Below, in pieces: positions 16,773 through 25,836 of a stretch of DNA of 64,000 nucleotides. Numbering within the stretch: the first letter of the stretch is position 1; each line of letters starts with the position of its first letter. The notes under the pieces are model-generated. The model saw only the letters and a program-made list of their open reading frames with translations, made no database searches and was not told where the DNA came from. The position numbers and the translations under genes are program-made. This DNA comes from an uncultured Bacteroidales bacterium. Lineage in GTDB: Bacteria > Bacteroidota > Bacteroidia > Bacteroidales > ML635J-15. The DNA is taken from contig CAJOIT010000003.1 in assembly GCA_905234755.1 (NCBI GenBank), positions 1,037,140-1,101,139 of the forward strand. The letters are read 5' to 3'.

Positions 16773-19700
16773 ATGAGAAGATTTTTGATTATTATATTAC
16801 TGCTGGTTGCAACGAGTATCTCATATTCTCAACATCAATCAGTTACAACACAAGGAACAGAGTTCTGGGCAGTTTTTATGCTAAACGGCTCTCACACTGT
16901 AGGTGATTCCGGACTAGAACTAAGTCTTATGGTAACAGCCAAACGCGCTTGTAGCGTCACTGTAAGAAATCCTAATTCCACATGGACCAACACTTTCAAT
17001 GTTAGCGCTAACTCGACTTACAAATTTATAGTACCGACATCGCAACATTCTCAATGCTATATTAATACCCCGACCAATACAGGCACAAACAAAGGTCTTC
17101 TAATTACCTCTACAGACACAATATCTCTTTACTCCTCAAATTTTGCATCCGCTTCATTCGACGGTTCTATAATTCTGCCGACAAGCGCATTAGGAAACGA
17201 ATACATAATACAAGCATACACACCAACACTAGTAGGATACGAAACACAATCCGAATCAAGAACAGAATTCTCAGTAACAGCAGTCGAAGACGGAACTATA
17301 GTTGATGTAACACCGACCGTAGCCTGCTATACTAGTTCGTCAACAACAACAACAAACCCTTTCACAATTACTCTTAACCGAGGGCAATCAGCCTTCATAA
17401 AATCAACAAGCCTTGGTGCAACCGGCAACCTTTCGGGAACAAGAGTAGTTGCACGAAACTGCAAAAAAATCGCAGTTTTCAACGGAAATAACACAACACA
17501 AGTACCATCAGGAAACTTTGGCGACCATATCTTCGAACAAGCATTCCCAACAACATCATGGGGAAAAAGATTCGTGATAACAAACACTTTACAAAACGCA
17601 TCGGCAGGCAGATCAAAAGATTGCGTCAGGGTAACAGCATCGGCAAACAATACAACGATAAGGAAAAACAACACTTTGCTCAGCACAATAAATGCTGGTC
17701 AGACATACGAATTTCAGATAACAGCTTCAGAAGGCGCCGTTTTTCTTGAAACATCAAATCCATGCGCCGTATATATGTACCTCGTAAGTCAAACGCAAGG
17801 CGGTTCCACATACGGAGACCCATCAATGGTTTGGGTTGCTCCTCTTGAGCAAAGTATAAACAGTATTGTATTCAATACATTTTACCCAAACATTTCGGCA
17901 TCAAACACTCCATCGACACATATTGTCAACATTGTTGCCGAAACATCAAACACTGGACAAATAAGACTTGATGGAAGCGCTGTATCTGGCTGGTCAACGG
18001 TAACTGGAAATACCAACTATTCGTATGCGCGAAAAGTTATCAGCCACAATGCTCACTCAATAACTGGCACTGGAAACGGATTTATTGCCCATGTATATGG
18101 CATTGGTGACGCAGTTTCGTACGCTTACTCTGTCGGCTCTATGGCAACAAACCTTGCTGAACGAATGTACATAAACGGAATCGAAAGTACTGATGCAAAT
18201 GTAGATGGCACATTCTGCGAAGGACAGGAAATTTTGTTCTCATCAGAAGTCGACTACGACTACGACAATATCAACTGGAATTTCGGAGACGGAACAACCT
18301 TCAGCGGAAATTCAACTAGCCACACTTTTACCCAGCAAGGCTACTATACGGTTAATATGCAGGTAACATCCAATGGCAGCGGATGCTCAAGCTTCTCGAC
18401 CGCTGTAAACTTCGACATAGCAATTGGTCATGTATGGGAAACAGAAATAACAACGGAAGCAAACTATGGGGAAACAATTACAGTACAAGGTGTTACATTT
18501 GTCGCAAGACAAGACACAACCATAACTCAGTTATACCAAAGTACCGCTGGATGCGACAGCACTGTAATTAACCATGTCATAATCAGAACTATCGTAAACG
18601 ACATTATTGTAGAGATTTGTGAAGGCGAAACATACAATGAAAACGGATTCAATGAATCAACCACAGGACATTACACTCATACAGAACTACTGCCAAGCGG
18701 TATCGACAGCATCACAAACCTCTACCTTACAGTAAGGGAACTGCCAACGGTAAGCATTGTTGGCAACAACTCGCTGTGCAACGGTTCCGGCGAACTACTA
18801 GCTGGAGGTGGCGAATCGTACCTATGGTCAACTCTCGAAACCACAGCAGAAATTGCCATTACAGAGGCTGGAACATATACAGTAACTGTAACAAACGAAT
18901 ATGGTTGTACAGCATCAGCAAGTCGTCCAGTTGCCAGGGAAGTGCAAATAAATGTTGCATACGATCCGATACTTTGCTATGGCAATACAACAGAAGTAAC
19001 CGTTACTGCGCAATACGGACTTCCCCCCTACACTGGAGAACGCACCGAAACTGTCAGAGCTGGACAAAGAACATACAGAGTTACCGATGCTGACGGCTGT
19101 AGTGCTCAAGAAACAATTAACATAAATGAGCCAGAAGAACTTACAAGCATACACGAAGGAATAGAAGCTTACTGCAACGACCCATACGGAACAATCAATG
19201 TAACCCCAGGTGGTGGCGTAGCTCCATACTCCATTTTATGGGATGACGGAACAAACACCTTCGCAAATAACACAATAACACCAGGTGTATTCCATTCATA
19301 CACAATAACAGACGACAACGGTTGTACAATTACAGATTCAACCAAAATATCGCAGGAACCTCCTATAACAATAACTATTACTCATGAAAATGTCTCCTGC
19401 AACAATGGTCACAACGGTTCAATTACCGTTACCAATGTAAACAACGGACACGAACCATATACATACAACTGGAACAATGGACAATCGGCAGCCACAGCAA
19501 GCAACCTTGTAGCTGGAAATTACCTTGTAACCGTTACCGATGACCACAACTGCACAGCTACCGCTGCAATTTCAATAACTCAACCAGACGCACTCAGAAT
19601 AAACAGCAACATAAAGAACGCAAGCTGCATTGGAATGTGCGATGGACGAATCGCAATCGAGATAACTGGCGGTACACCAAGCTACTCGTACAGATGGAGC

Positions 19701-20564
19701 AACGGATACGATATGACAGTATTGGAAGAACTTTGCGATGGAAATTATCAATTAACGGTAACCGATGCAAACGGCTGCAACACAAGCGGTTCGTTTAACA
19801 TAACACAACCAGCTGCTATCATAGCAAGCGCAACAGGAGAAGATGTATCGTGCTACGGAAGCAACGATGGAATTATAACAGTTACCGTAAGCGGAGGAAC
19901 CGAACCTTACAAATATGCATTAAACGAATTCATGTCGCAAAGTGTCTCACTTAATAAACTTGAAAATCTTGCTGCTGGTGAACACACAGTATACATAACC
20001 GATGCAAAAGGATGTATGACAAGAACCAATGCAATAATCGGAAGTCCAGAAAGAATTATGGTTGAATACCAAGTTGTTGACATTAGTTGCAAGGAAGCTG
20101 CTGATGGTGAGATTTATGTTGCAGCGCAAGGCGGACACCCACCGTACTACATTACAACAGACAATGAAAGTAACACTCCTCTTACCGAAAATGCCGCTAT
20201 AACAGGCTTGAGGTCTGGAATATACCATTTAGTTCTTTCCGATGAAAGTGGTTGCACCTACTCTTTGAAGAACATAAGAATTCCTGACAATCCAAACGAA
20301 TGCTTACATGTGCCTAATGTATTCACGCCAAATGGTGACGGTATAAACGACACATGGGAAATTACAAACATACAGATGTATCCAGATGCCAAAATATTCG
20401 TTTTCAACCGCTGGGGACAGAAACTTTACGAAGGCGATGGTACATCAGAATACTGGAACGGTGAATTCAGAGGAAAACTAGTTCCTGCAGGAACATATTT
20501 CTTCGTAGTAAACATTGGCGAAGGATATAACACATATTCTGGACCATTATCAATATTGTACTAA
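16773..20564 (+). CDS. Large secreted adhesin-like protein with IgGFc-binding-like domain, PKD, SprB-type repeats and T9SS type B sorting domain
   Basis: A 1263-residue cell-surface protein. It has a signal peptide (MRRFLIIILLLVATSISYSQ), then an IgGFc-binding-like N-terminal domain starting TTQGTEFWAVF (about 24-420) and a PKD domain with INWNFGDGTTFSG (about 480-560). Five or more SprB-like repeats follow between about 790 and 1170. Each holds CxG..DG.I.VxxxGG..PY.Y.W..G or close variants, with ITQP-type linkers. The C-terminal about 85 residues are the gliding-motility-type CTD (VPNVFTPNGDGINDTW, VFNRWGQKLYEG, VPAGTYFFVV). This is the T9SS type B sorting signal, so it is exported by the PorK-N/Sov apparatus. 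An adhesive or motility-linked role is inferred from SprB homology. It forms a single-gene unit with its own promoter and terminator. Confidence 0.92.
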   Translation: MRRFLIIILLLVATSISYSQHQSVTTQGTEFWAVFMLNGSHTVGDSGLELSLMVTAKRACSVTVRNPNSTWTNTFNVSANSTYKFIVPTSQHSQCYINTPTNTGTNKGLLITSTDTISLYSSNFASASFDGSIILPTSALGNEYIIQAYTPTLVGYETQSESRTEFSVTAVEDGTIVDVTPTVACYTSSSTTTTNPFTITLNRGQSAFIKSTSLGATGNLSGTRVVARNCKKIAVFNGNNTTQVPSGNFGDHIFEQAFPTTSWGKRFVITNTLQNASAGRSKDCVRVTASANNTTIRKNNTLLSTINAGQTYEFQITASEGAVFLETSNPCAVYMYLVSQTQGGSTYGDPSMVWVAPLEQSINSIVFNTFYPNISASNTPSTHIVNIVAETSNTGQIRLDGSAVSGWSTVTGNTNYSYARKVISHNAHSITGTGNGFIAHVYGIGDAVSYAYSVGSMATNLAERMYINGIESTDANVDGTFCEGQEILFSSEVDYDYDNINWNFGDGTTFSGNSTSHTFTQQGYYTVNMQVTSNGSGCSSFSTAVNFDIAIGHVWETEITTEANYGETITVQGVTFVARQDTTITQLYQSTAGCDSTVINHVIIRTIVNDIIVEICEGETYNENGFNESTTGHYTHTELLPSGIDSITNLYLTVRELPTVSIVGNNSLCNGSGELLAGGGESYLWSTLETTAEIAITEAGTYTVTVTNEYGCTASASRPVAREVQINVAYDPILCYGNTTEVTVTAQYGLPPYTGERTETVRAGQRTYRVTDADGCSAQETININEPEELTSIHEGIEAYCNDPYGTINVTPGGGVAPYSILWDDGTNTFANNTITPGVFHSYTITDDNGCTITDSTKISQEPPITITITHENVSCNNGHNGSITVTNVNNGHEPYTYNWNNGQSAATASNLVAGNYLVTVTDDHNCTATAAISITQPDALRINSNIKNASCIGMCDGRIAIEITGGTPSYSYRWSNGYDMTVLEELCDGNYQLTVTDANGCNTSGSFNITQPAAIIASATGEDVSCYGSNDGIITVTVSGGTEPYKYALNEFMSQSVSLNKLENLAAGEHTVYITDAKGCMTRTNAIIGSPERIMVEYQVVDISCKEAADGEIYVAAQGGHPPYYITTDNESNTPLTENAAITGLRSGIYHLVLSDESGCTYSLKNIRIPDNPNECLHVPNVFTPNGDGINDTWEITNIQMYPDAKIFVFNRWGQKLYEGDGTSEYWNGEFRGKLVPAGTYFFVVNIGEGYNTYSGPLSILY

Positions 20565-20570
20565 ACAAGA

Positions 20571-20594
20571 AAGGGGCACTCGCCCCTTTTTTTG
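20571..20594 (+). terminator. Terminator of the T9SS type B protein gene
   Basis: An 8-bp GC-rich stem (AAAGGGGC with GCCCCTTT) with loop ACTC ends in seven T, starting 6 nt after the stop. Confidence 0.92.
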
Positions 20595-20654
20595 TTTATA
20601 TTCATTCGATTTGAAAGTAATTTATGCATCAATAATTATTAACATTTTATTTTA

Positions 20655-20684
20655 TTGTACGAATAAAATGATTGATTAACTTTG
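20655..20684 (+). promoter_or_regulatory. Promoter of the C1 peptidase gene
   Basis: TTG (20655-20657), 19 nt, then TAACTTTG (20677-20684) is a textbook Bacteroidota promoter. It leaves a leader of about 65 nt. That leader holds a small hairpin (GGAGA with TCTCC, about 20699-20714) and a second copy of TTTATTGTACGA, which also overlaps the -33 element. Confidence 0.75.
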
Positions 20685-20754
20685 AAACGATTTTAATTGG
20701 AGAATTTACTCTCCTATTAATTTATTGTACGACAACAAATTAAATTAAATAAAA

Positions 20755-21984
20755 ATGAATAAAAAAGTTATTATTGCATTGCTCGGTATCGCGTTGATTT
20801 CAACGAACCTATGGGCACAGGAGAAAGAAGAAAAGGAAGACGAAGGTTATGTATTCACCAATGTGAAGGAAATTCCAATTACATCTGTAAAAGATCAGCA
20901 CCGTGCTGGAACCTGCTGGTGCTATTCTGGACTTGGATTCATTGAGGCAGAACTGCTCCGTATGGGCAAGGGAGAATACGATTTCTCGGAAATGTTCATT
21001 GTTTGTAACACATATATTGACCGCGCACAAGCTGCAGTCCGCACTCACGGTGATGTTTCATTCTCACAGGGCGGTTCGTTCTACGATGTAATATATGGTA
21101 TGTCACATTTCGGACTTGTTCCAGAAGAGGAAATGCGTCCGGGCGTTATGTACGGCGACACTTTGTCCGACCACACCGAACTTTCGGCTGTATCTGAGGC
21201 CGTTGTAAAGGCAATAGCAAAGGGCGACCACAAGAGCCTGCAGAAGAACAGCGAAGGTCAACCACTTTGGCTTCAGGCAATCAAAGCTATCCACGAAGTA
21301 TATCTAGGCAAATGCCCAGAAAAGTTCAACTACAAAGGACGCGAATACACTCCAATGTCATTCTACCAGTCACTAGGTCTCAATCCAGACGACTATGTAT
21401 CAATAACATCATATACACACCACCCATTCAATGAGAAATTCGTTCTCGAAATTCAGGACAACTGGAGATGGTCTCAGTGCTACAATGTAACCATTGACGA
21501 AATGATGAGAATTTTTGACAACGCTATCGAAAACGGTTACACAGTTGCTTGGGGTGCTGATGTCAGCGAACAAGGATTCAAGATTGGTACCCGCAAAGGT
21601 TTCTGCGTATTGCCCGAAACCAACGCCGAAGCAGCTAGCATGAAAGGTAGCGATATGGCTCACTGGACAGGCATGAGCGCAAAGCAGATTGCAGACGAAG
21701 CAGCAAAACACCCGACACCACAGCGCTGGGTTACTCAGGAAGAACGCCAAATTGCTTTCGACAACTGGGAAACCACAGATGACCACGGAATGGTAATCTA
21801 CGGTACTGCAAAGGACCAAACTGGAAATGAATACTATATGGTAAAGAACAGCTGGGGCGAATATGGAGAATACAAAGGAATGTTCTATGCTAGCAAGGCT
21901 TACGTTAGATACAAAACAATGAACATCGTTGTACACAAGGACGCTTTGCCAAAGGATATAAAGAAAAATTTAGGTATCAAATAA
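20755..21984 (+). CDS. Exported C1B cysteine peptidase, aminopeptidase C / bleomycin hydrolase-like
   Basis: A 409-residue papain-fold peptidase with a signal peptide (MNKKVIIALLGIALISTNLWA). The catalytic residues are readable: Gln48 in KDQHRAG, Cys54 in GTCWCYSG, His344 in DDHGMVIYG and Asn365 in VKNSWGEYG. Bleomycin hydrolase and PepC are usually cytosolic hexamers with aminopeptidase activity; Bacteroidales also carry secreted versions such as this one, which likely trims peptides in the periplasm or outside. It ends in KKNLGIK; whether the C-terminus feeds back into the active site, as in PepC, is not clear. It is monocistronic, with strong promoter and terminator signals on either side. 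Confidence 0.93.
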   Translation: MNKKVIIALLGIALISTNLWAQEKEEKEDEGYVFTNVKEIPITSVKDQHRAGTCWCYSGLGFIEAELLRMGKGEYDFSEMFIVCNTYIDRAQAAVRTHGDVSFSQGGSFYDVIYGMSHFGLVPEEEMRPGVMYGDTLSDHTELSAVSEAVVKAIAKGDHKSLQKNSEGQPLWLQAIKAIHEVYLGKCPEKFNYKGREYTPMSFYQSLGLNPDDYVSITSYTHHPFNEKFVLEIQDNWRWSQCYNVTIDEMMRIFDNAIENGYTVAWGADVSEQGFKIGTRKGFCVLPETNAEAASMKGSDMAHWTGMSAKQIADEAAKHPTPQRWVTQEERQIAFDNWETTDDHGMVIYGTAKDQTGNEYYMVKNSWGEYGEYKGMFYASKAYVRYKTMNIVVHKDALPKDIKKNLGIK

Positions 21985-22002
21985 AGTATAATTATTAAGT
22001 TG

Positions 22003-22042
22003 AATGGAAAGCGGAGCCATGCGTTTCGCTTTCCCATTTTTT
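22003..22042 (+). terminator. Terminator of the C1 peptidase gene
   Basis: An 11-bp stem with one bulge (22003-22013 with 22027-22038) is followed by T6, 19 nt after the stop. Confidence 0.78.
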
Positions 22043-22078
22043 ACGCATCTTTAGGCATATTCTTGAAATCCAACACTC

Positions 22079-25000
22079 ATGGAAGAAAAAGTCAAGAAAA
22101 AGAAAAGCAAAGGAAGAAAAATATTAAAAGGACTACTGATTGCATTTGGTAGTCTTTTGGGTATTATTATACTGCTTGTTGCTTTTTCTCCACTTATACT
22201 GGAAACATACATCAATTCCGAATCTGGCAACAAAAAGGTAAACGAAATTGCCAGCGAATACCTTAACGCCCAAATAGACTTAGGGAAAATAAACCTGAAA
22301 GTCTGGAAAAATATGCCTAACATTGAACTTGAACTCATTAACAGCGAAATTATCTCAAAAGCAATAAGAGACGACCTTACTGACACTCTTATCAAATTCG
22401 ATACACTGAGGCTTTCGGTTAATGTCATGGAATTCCTAAAGAATGACAGCATAATCGTAAACGAAGCCTTCCTCTCCCACCCTACTGTCAACGGATACAT
22501 AACAGCTGACGGCAAAGCAAACTGGGAAATTTACGAATCCGACACTACTCCAGATGAAGACACATCATCATTCAACTACAAAATACGCATAAAACGCCTG
22601 TTCATAGATGACTTGCAAGCATCATACACCGATGAAGAATCACAAATGAAAGCGACGCTCGACTCAACAAATCTGGAACTCACAGGCGAAATTACCGCAG
22701 AAATAATCGACATAGCCACCAACTTGAAACTAAAAGCAACTTACGATGACGGTTCATCTCAAATTTTAGCAAAAGTAGAACCTACGACAATAAACCTTAA
22801 CGGAAATTTGTCTGATGGCGACTACTCTCTGTCAACCGCATTCGGACTATTATCCGCAGAATTCAGCGACAGCACATCGCGTACAACGATAAACCTTGAC
22901 ACATTAGGAATAAATGCTCACGCAATAATAACAGACTCAAGTTACAATCTCGATACAAAACTGAATTTGCTACTCTCGGAATACAACGATTCTACACTGA
23001 CATTCAGCGACATACCTTTGAATATTGAATTAAAAGCATTAGCAAATTCAGATTTCGACGACTACGACATCGACACATTAAGCATAACAAGCACCGACAT
23101 ATACATTGGAGCATCGGGCTTGGCGAAAAACCAAATTGATTCATCGTGGAACACTGACCTCTCACTTGCCTTCGATATTCCACACATCGACAACGTTCTG
23201 GAAATGATACCCAAAAGTCTTGTTTCCGACCTAAAAAAATACAGGATTTCAGGTTCCGTAAATTTCAACGGCACTGCAAAAGGCACATACAAGGACGACA
23301 CCTACCCCAACATAGATGCCAATCTTGTACTGAACAACATAAGAGCCATAGTGCTTGAACAAAATGCCGAAGTAAAACTCGACATGGAAACCAATCTGAA
23401 ATACAACTCCGAAAAGAAAGCCGAATCGTTCATAGATGTCAAGCAACTGAACGCGACTGTTGGCGAAACCTACTTCAACCTAAAAGGCAAAGCCAGCAAC
23501 ATTCTTGGCGACCCATACATAGATGCAAAACTGAAATGCGATCTCAACCTCGACTACATTTCAAATCTTTTCCCAATCGACGATATTGTATATAAAGGAC
23601 AACTTTCGTCTGACATAGATGTAAAATTCTCGCTTGCCAACCTGATGAAGATGTACTTGCCGAAAATATACATGCTTGGAAACATCAACATTGAAAGGAT
23701 TTTGCTTAGGATTCCATCGCAGAGACTTTTCGTATATGGACAAAACGCAACCGCAGACCTCGGCGTAAATTCAACGAAATCGCGCCGTTCGGAAAGACTA
23801 CAGCTTAGCAGTGCACGTGTAACCGTTGACACAGTTAGGATTACCTCACCACGCACAATCGAGGCAAGAGTTTCAAAACTGAACCTTTACGCCAATGTAG
23901 AAGAACCTATTAACGATGTTCCGCATCTCATTGTTGCCGGAAGTTTAAGAGGAATGCAAGCAATAGTAGCTGACACAATGTTCATTTCAGGAAAAACCGG
24001 TCGAATTTCGATGGCAGTCCGCCCCGACACCACGGATAATCTGATTCCTGCCCTACGCGCTTCGCTCGGACTTGACTCCATCGTTTACTACGAACCGACA
24101 GCAGGCGCTTTCCTCGACTCCACCAGAATCGTTCTCAACGGTCGTCCGAGAGTTCGCAAGTACACACGAGTAAACGGCGAACGGGTTGAAATCGACCAAT
24201 CGACCAGAAAATCCATAAATACAGATTCGCTAATCAATCTTTGCAAAGGAATCGAAGATGCGGAAAGTGCACTACGAAGATTCCGCTTCGATGGAAAAGT
24301 ATATGCTAAAGCAGTCAGGTACATGACTCCATATCTTGACCTGAAAATGGGAACCAGAAAGTTGGACATGACATTTACCGATGACACATTGCACCTTAAC
24401 AACTTAATGCTGAGAATGGGACATTCTCTACTGAAAATCAATGGGCAAGTCGATAATATGAGACGCGCATTCCTGCGTGGTCGTACACTCACTGCCGACT
24501 TGAACATAACATCTCGCAACCTTGACATCAACGAGATACTTTACGCAAATTACATTGGCGAACAAAAGAAAAAAGAGGATGATGAAATCAAGATGGCTGC
24601 CAAGAAAAAAATGGAAGCAAACAAAGCTAACTTCAAAAATAGAACACTAGTCCCGACAATGCGTGATTCTACGAGAGCTCACATAGATGACTCCATAAGA
24701 AGGGCATACCGTCAAAAGGATTTAAGCGAAATATACAGTGATCGGATGGGTCGAATGAAGGCGCTAATGGAAAAAGCTCACAATGAAGAACTTGCAAATG
24801 CCAATGATACAGAAATTCAGGACACCTCCGAACCAGAATACGATACCGTACCGATGACGCTCTTTGAGATTCCAGCAAACCTCGACTGCAAGTTAAGCCT
24901 CAAGCTCGACACCGTTAAGTTTGCAGGACTGAAGATGAACGACCTCAACGGCGACATTACAATGCAAAACAGCACCGTATCAATCAAGGACTTGAAGACT

Positions 25001-25765
25001 ACAAGCAATGTCGGCGACTTGAAAGTCAACGCAATATACACATGCAACAATCCCGATACAGCCCATGCAGGACTTGACCTTATCGGAACCAACATAACTG
25101 TAGAAAACCTGCTTACAGCCGTCCCGATGATTGACTCGATACTGCCAATGCTCAGTTCGTTCGAAGGCAAACTCGACTGCGAAGTGTCGGCAATAACCGA
25201 CCTTGATAAGGAAATGGAACCAATACTGCCAACCTTGCAGACTGCATGCCACCTCAACGGCAAGAATCTTGTTCTGCTCGACGGCGAAACATTTACAACA
25301 ATAGCCAAATACCTGATGTTCAAGAAAAAAACCAAGAATGTAATAGACAATATGTCGGTGGAATTTACCATTGACAACAACACACTTAGCGTTTATCCGT
25401 TTACACTATCCATGGACAAGTACAAGGTTGCCGTAAGTGGAAAGATGGACTTTGATTTCAAGTATTTCTTCCATATTTCGGTTCTTGAACCAAAAACTCT
25501 GCCTAATTTAGGTATTAATGTACAAACCAAAGAACCCAAGAAAAATAACAAGGATAAAAATAAAGATGAGGAAGAAGGCGAACTTGTTGAGGAAAGCGAC
25601 GATTTCCAGTTCCGCCTTGTAAAGCCTCTGTACAAGGACGAAAAATCTATTGCTCAGTCGATTAACCTTGTAAACAAAGCAGGAGCGGGCAGAATCTCGC
25701 TGCAACAGAACTTGCGCAAGACCATACAAGGTATAATTGAAAACTACGAGGATAAGAAGGAATAA
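22079..25765 (+). CDS. AsmA-family envelope protein
   Basis: A 1228-residue protein with a lysine-rich cytoplasmic start (MEEKVKKKKSKGRK), one transmembrane helix at about 18-40, and a long periplasmic part. The AsmA N-terminal domain includes NIELELINSEI and ITADGKANWEIY. The middle is beta-rich repeats. A charged helical stretch at about 820-920 (KKKEDDEIKMAAKKKMEANK) precedes the C-terminal AsmA_2-like domain (LDCKLSLKLDTVKFAGLKMNDL, given in two parts: LDCKLSLKL and DTVKFAGLKMNDL). AsmA-like proteins are proposed bridges for phospholipid transport and outer-membrane homeostasis; the role here is inferred. It is the second member of this superfamily in the window after the TamB-like gene at 4615. 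Little space separates it from the downstream T9SS gene (71 nt). Confidence 0.87.
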   Translation: MEEKVKKKKSKGRKILKGLLIAFGSLLGIIILLVAFSPLILETYINSESGNKKVNEIASEYLNAQIDLGKINLKVWKNMPNIELELINSEIISKAIRDDLTDTLIKFDTLRLSVNVMEFLKNDSIIVNEAFLSHPTVNGYITADGKANWEIYESDTTPDEDTSSFNYKIRIKRLFIDDLQASYTDEESQMKATLDSTNLELTGEITAEIIDIATNLKLKATYDDGSSQILAKVEPTTINLNGNLSDGDYSLSTAFGLLSAEFSDSTSRTTINLDTLGINAHAIITDSSYNLDTKLNLLLSEYNDSTLTFSDIPLNIELKALANSDFDDYDIDTLSITSTDIYIGASGLAKNQIDSSWNTDLSLAFDIPHIDNVLEMIPKSLVSDLKKYRISGSVNFNGTAKGTYKDDTYPNIDANLVLNNIRAIVLEQNAEVKLDMETNLKYNSEKKAESFIDVKQLNATVGETYFNLKGKASNILGDPYIDAKLKCDLNLDYISNLFPIDDIVYKGQLSSDIDVKFSLANLMKMYLPKIYMLGNINIERILLRIPSQRLFVYGQNATADLGVNSTKSRRSERLQLSSARVTVDTVRITSPRTIEARVSKLNLYANVEEPINDVPHLIVAGSLRGMQAIVADTMFISGKTGRISMAVRPDTTDNLIPALRASLGLDSIVYYEPTAGAFLDSTRIVLNGRPRVRKYTRVNGERVEIDQSTRKSINTDSLINLCKGIEDAESALRRFRFDGKVYAKAVRYMTPYLDLKMGTRKLDMTFTDDTLHLNNLMLRMGHSLLKINGQVDNMRRAFLRGRTLTADLNITSRNLDINEILYANYIGEQKKKEDDEIKMAAKKKMEANKANFKNRTLVPTMRDSTRAHIDDSIRRAYRQKDLSEIYSDRMGRMKALMEKAHNEELANANDTEIQDTSEPEYDTVPMTLFEIPANLDCKLSLKLDTVKFAGLKMNDLNGDITMQNSTVSIKDLKTTSNVGDLKVNAIYTCNNPDTAHAGLDLIGTNITVENLLTAVPMIDSILPMLSSFEGKLDCEVSAITDLDKEMEPILPTLQTACHLNGKNLVLLDGETFTTIAKYLMFKKKTKNVIDNMSVEFTIDNNTLSVYPFTLSMDKYKVAVSGKMDFDFKYFFHISVLEPKTLPNLGINVQTKEPKKNNKDKNKDEEEGELVEESDDFQFRLVKPLYKDEKSIAQSINLVNKAGAGRISLQQNLRKTIQGIIENYEDKKE

Positions 25766-25836
25766 TTTATCAAAAACAAGGCAACCCAATAGACTTTATT
25801 TTCGTTATACGAGTAAAGTCCAAACATATTTAAAAC

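Noticed and set aside
25792..25820. GACTTTA...TAAAGTC inverted repeat as a terminator before the T9SS type A gene
   Set aside because: The 7-bp stem is AT-rich with a 15-nt loop and no T tail, so no function can be supported.
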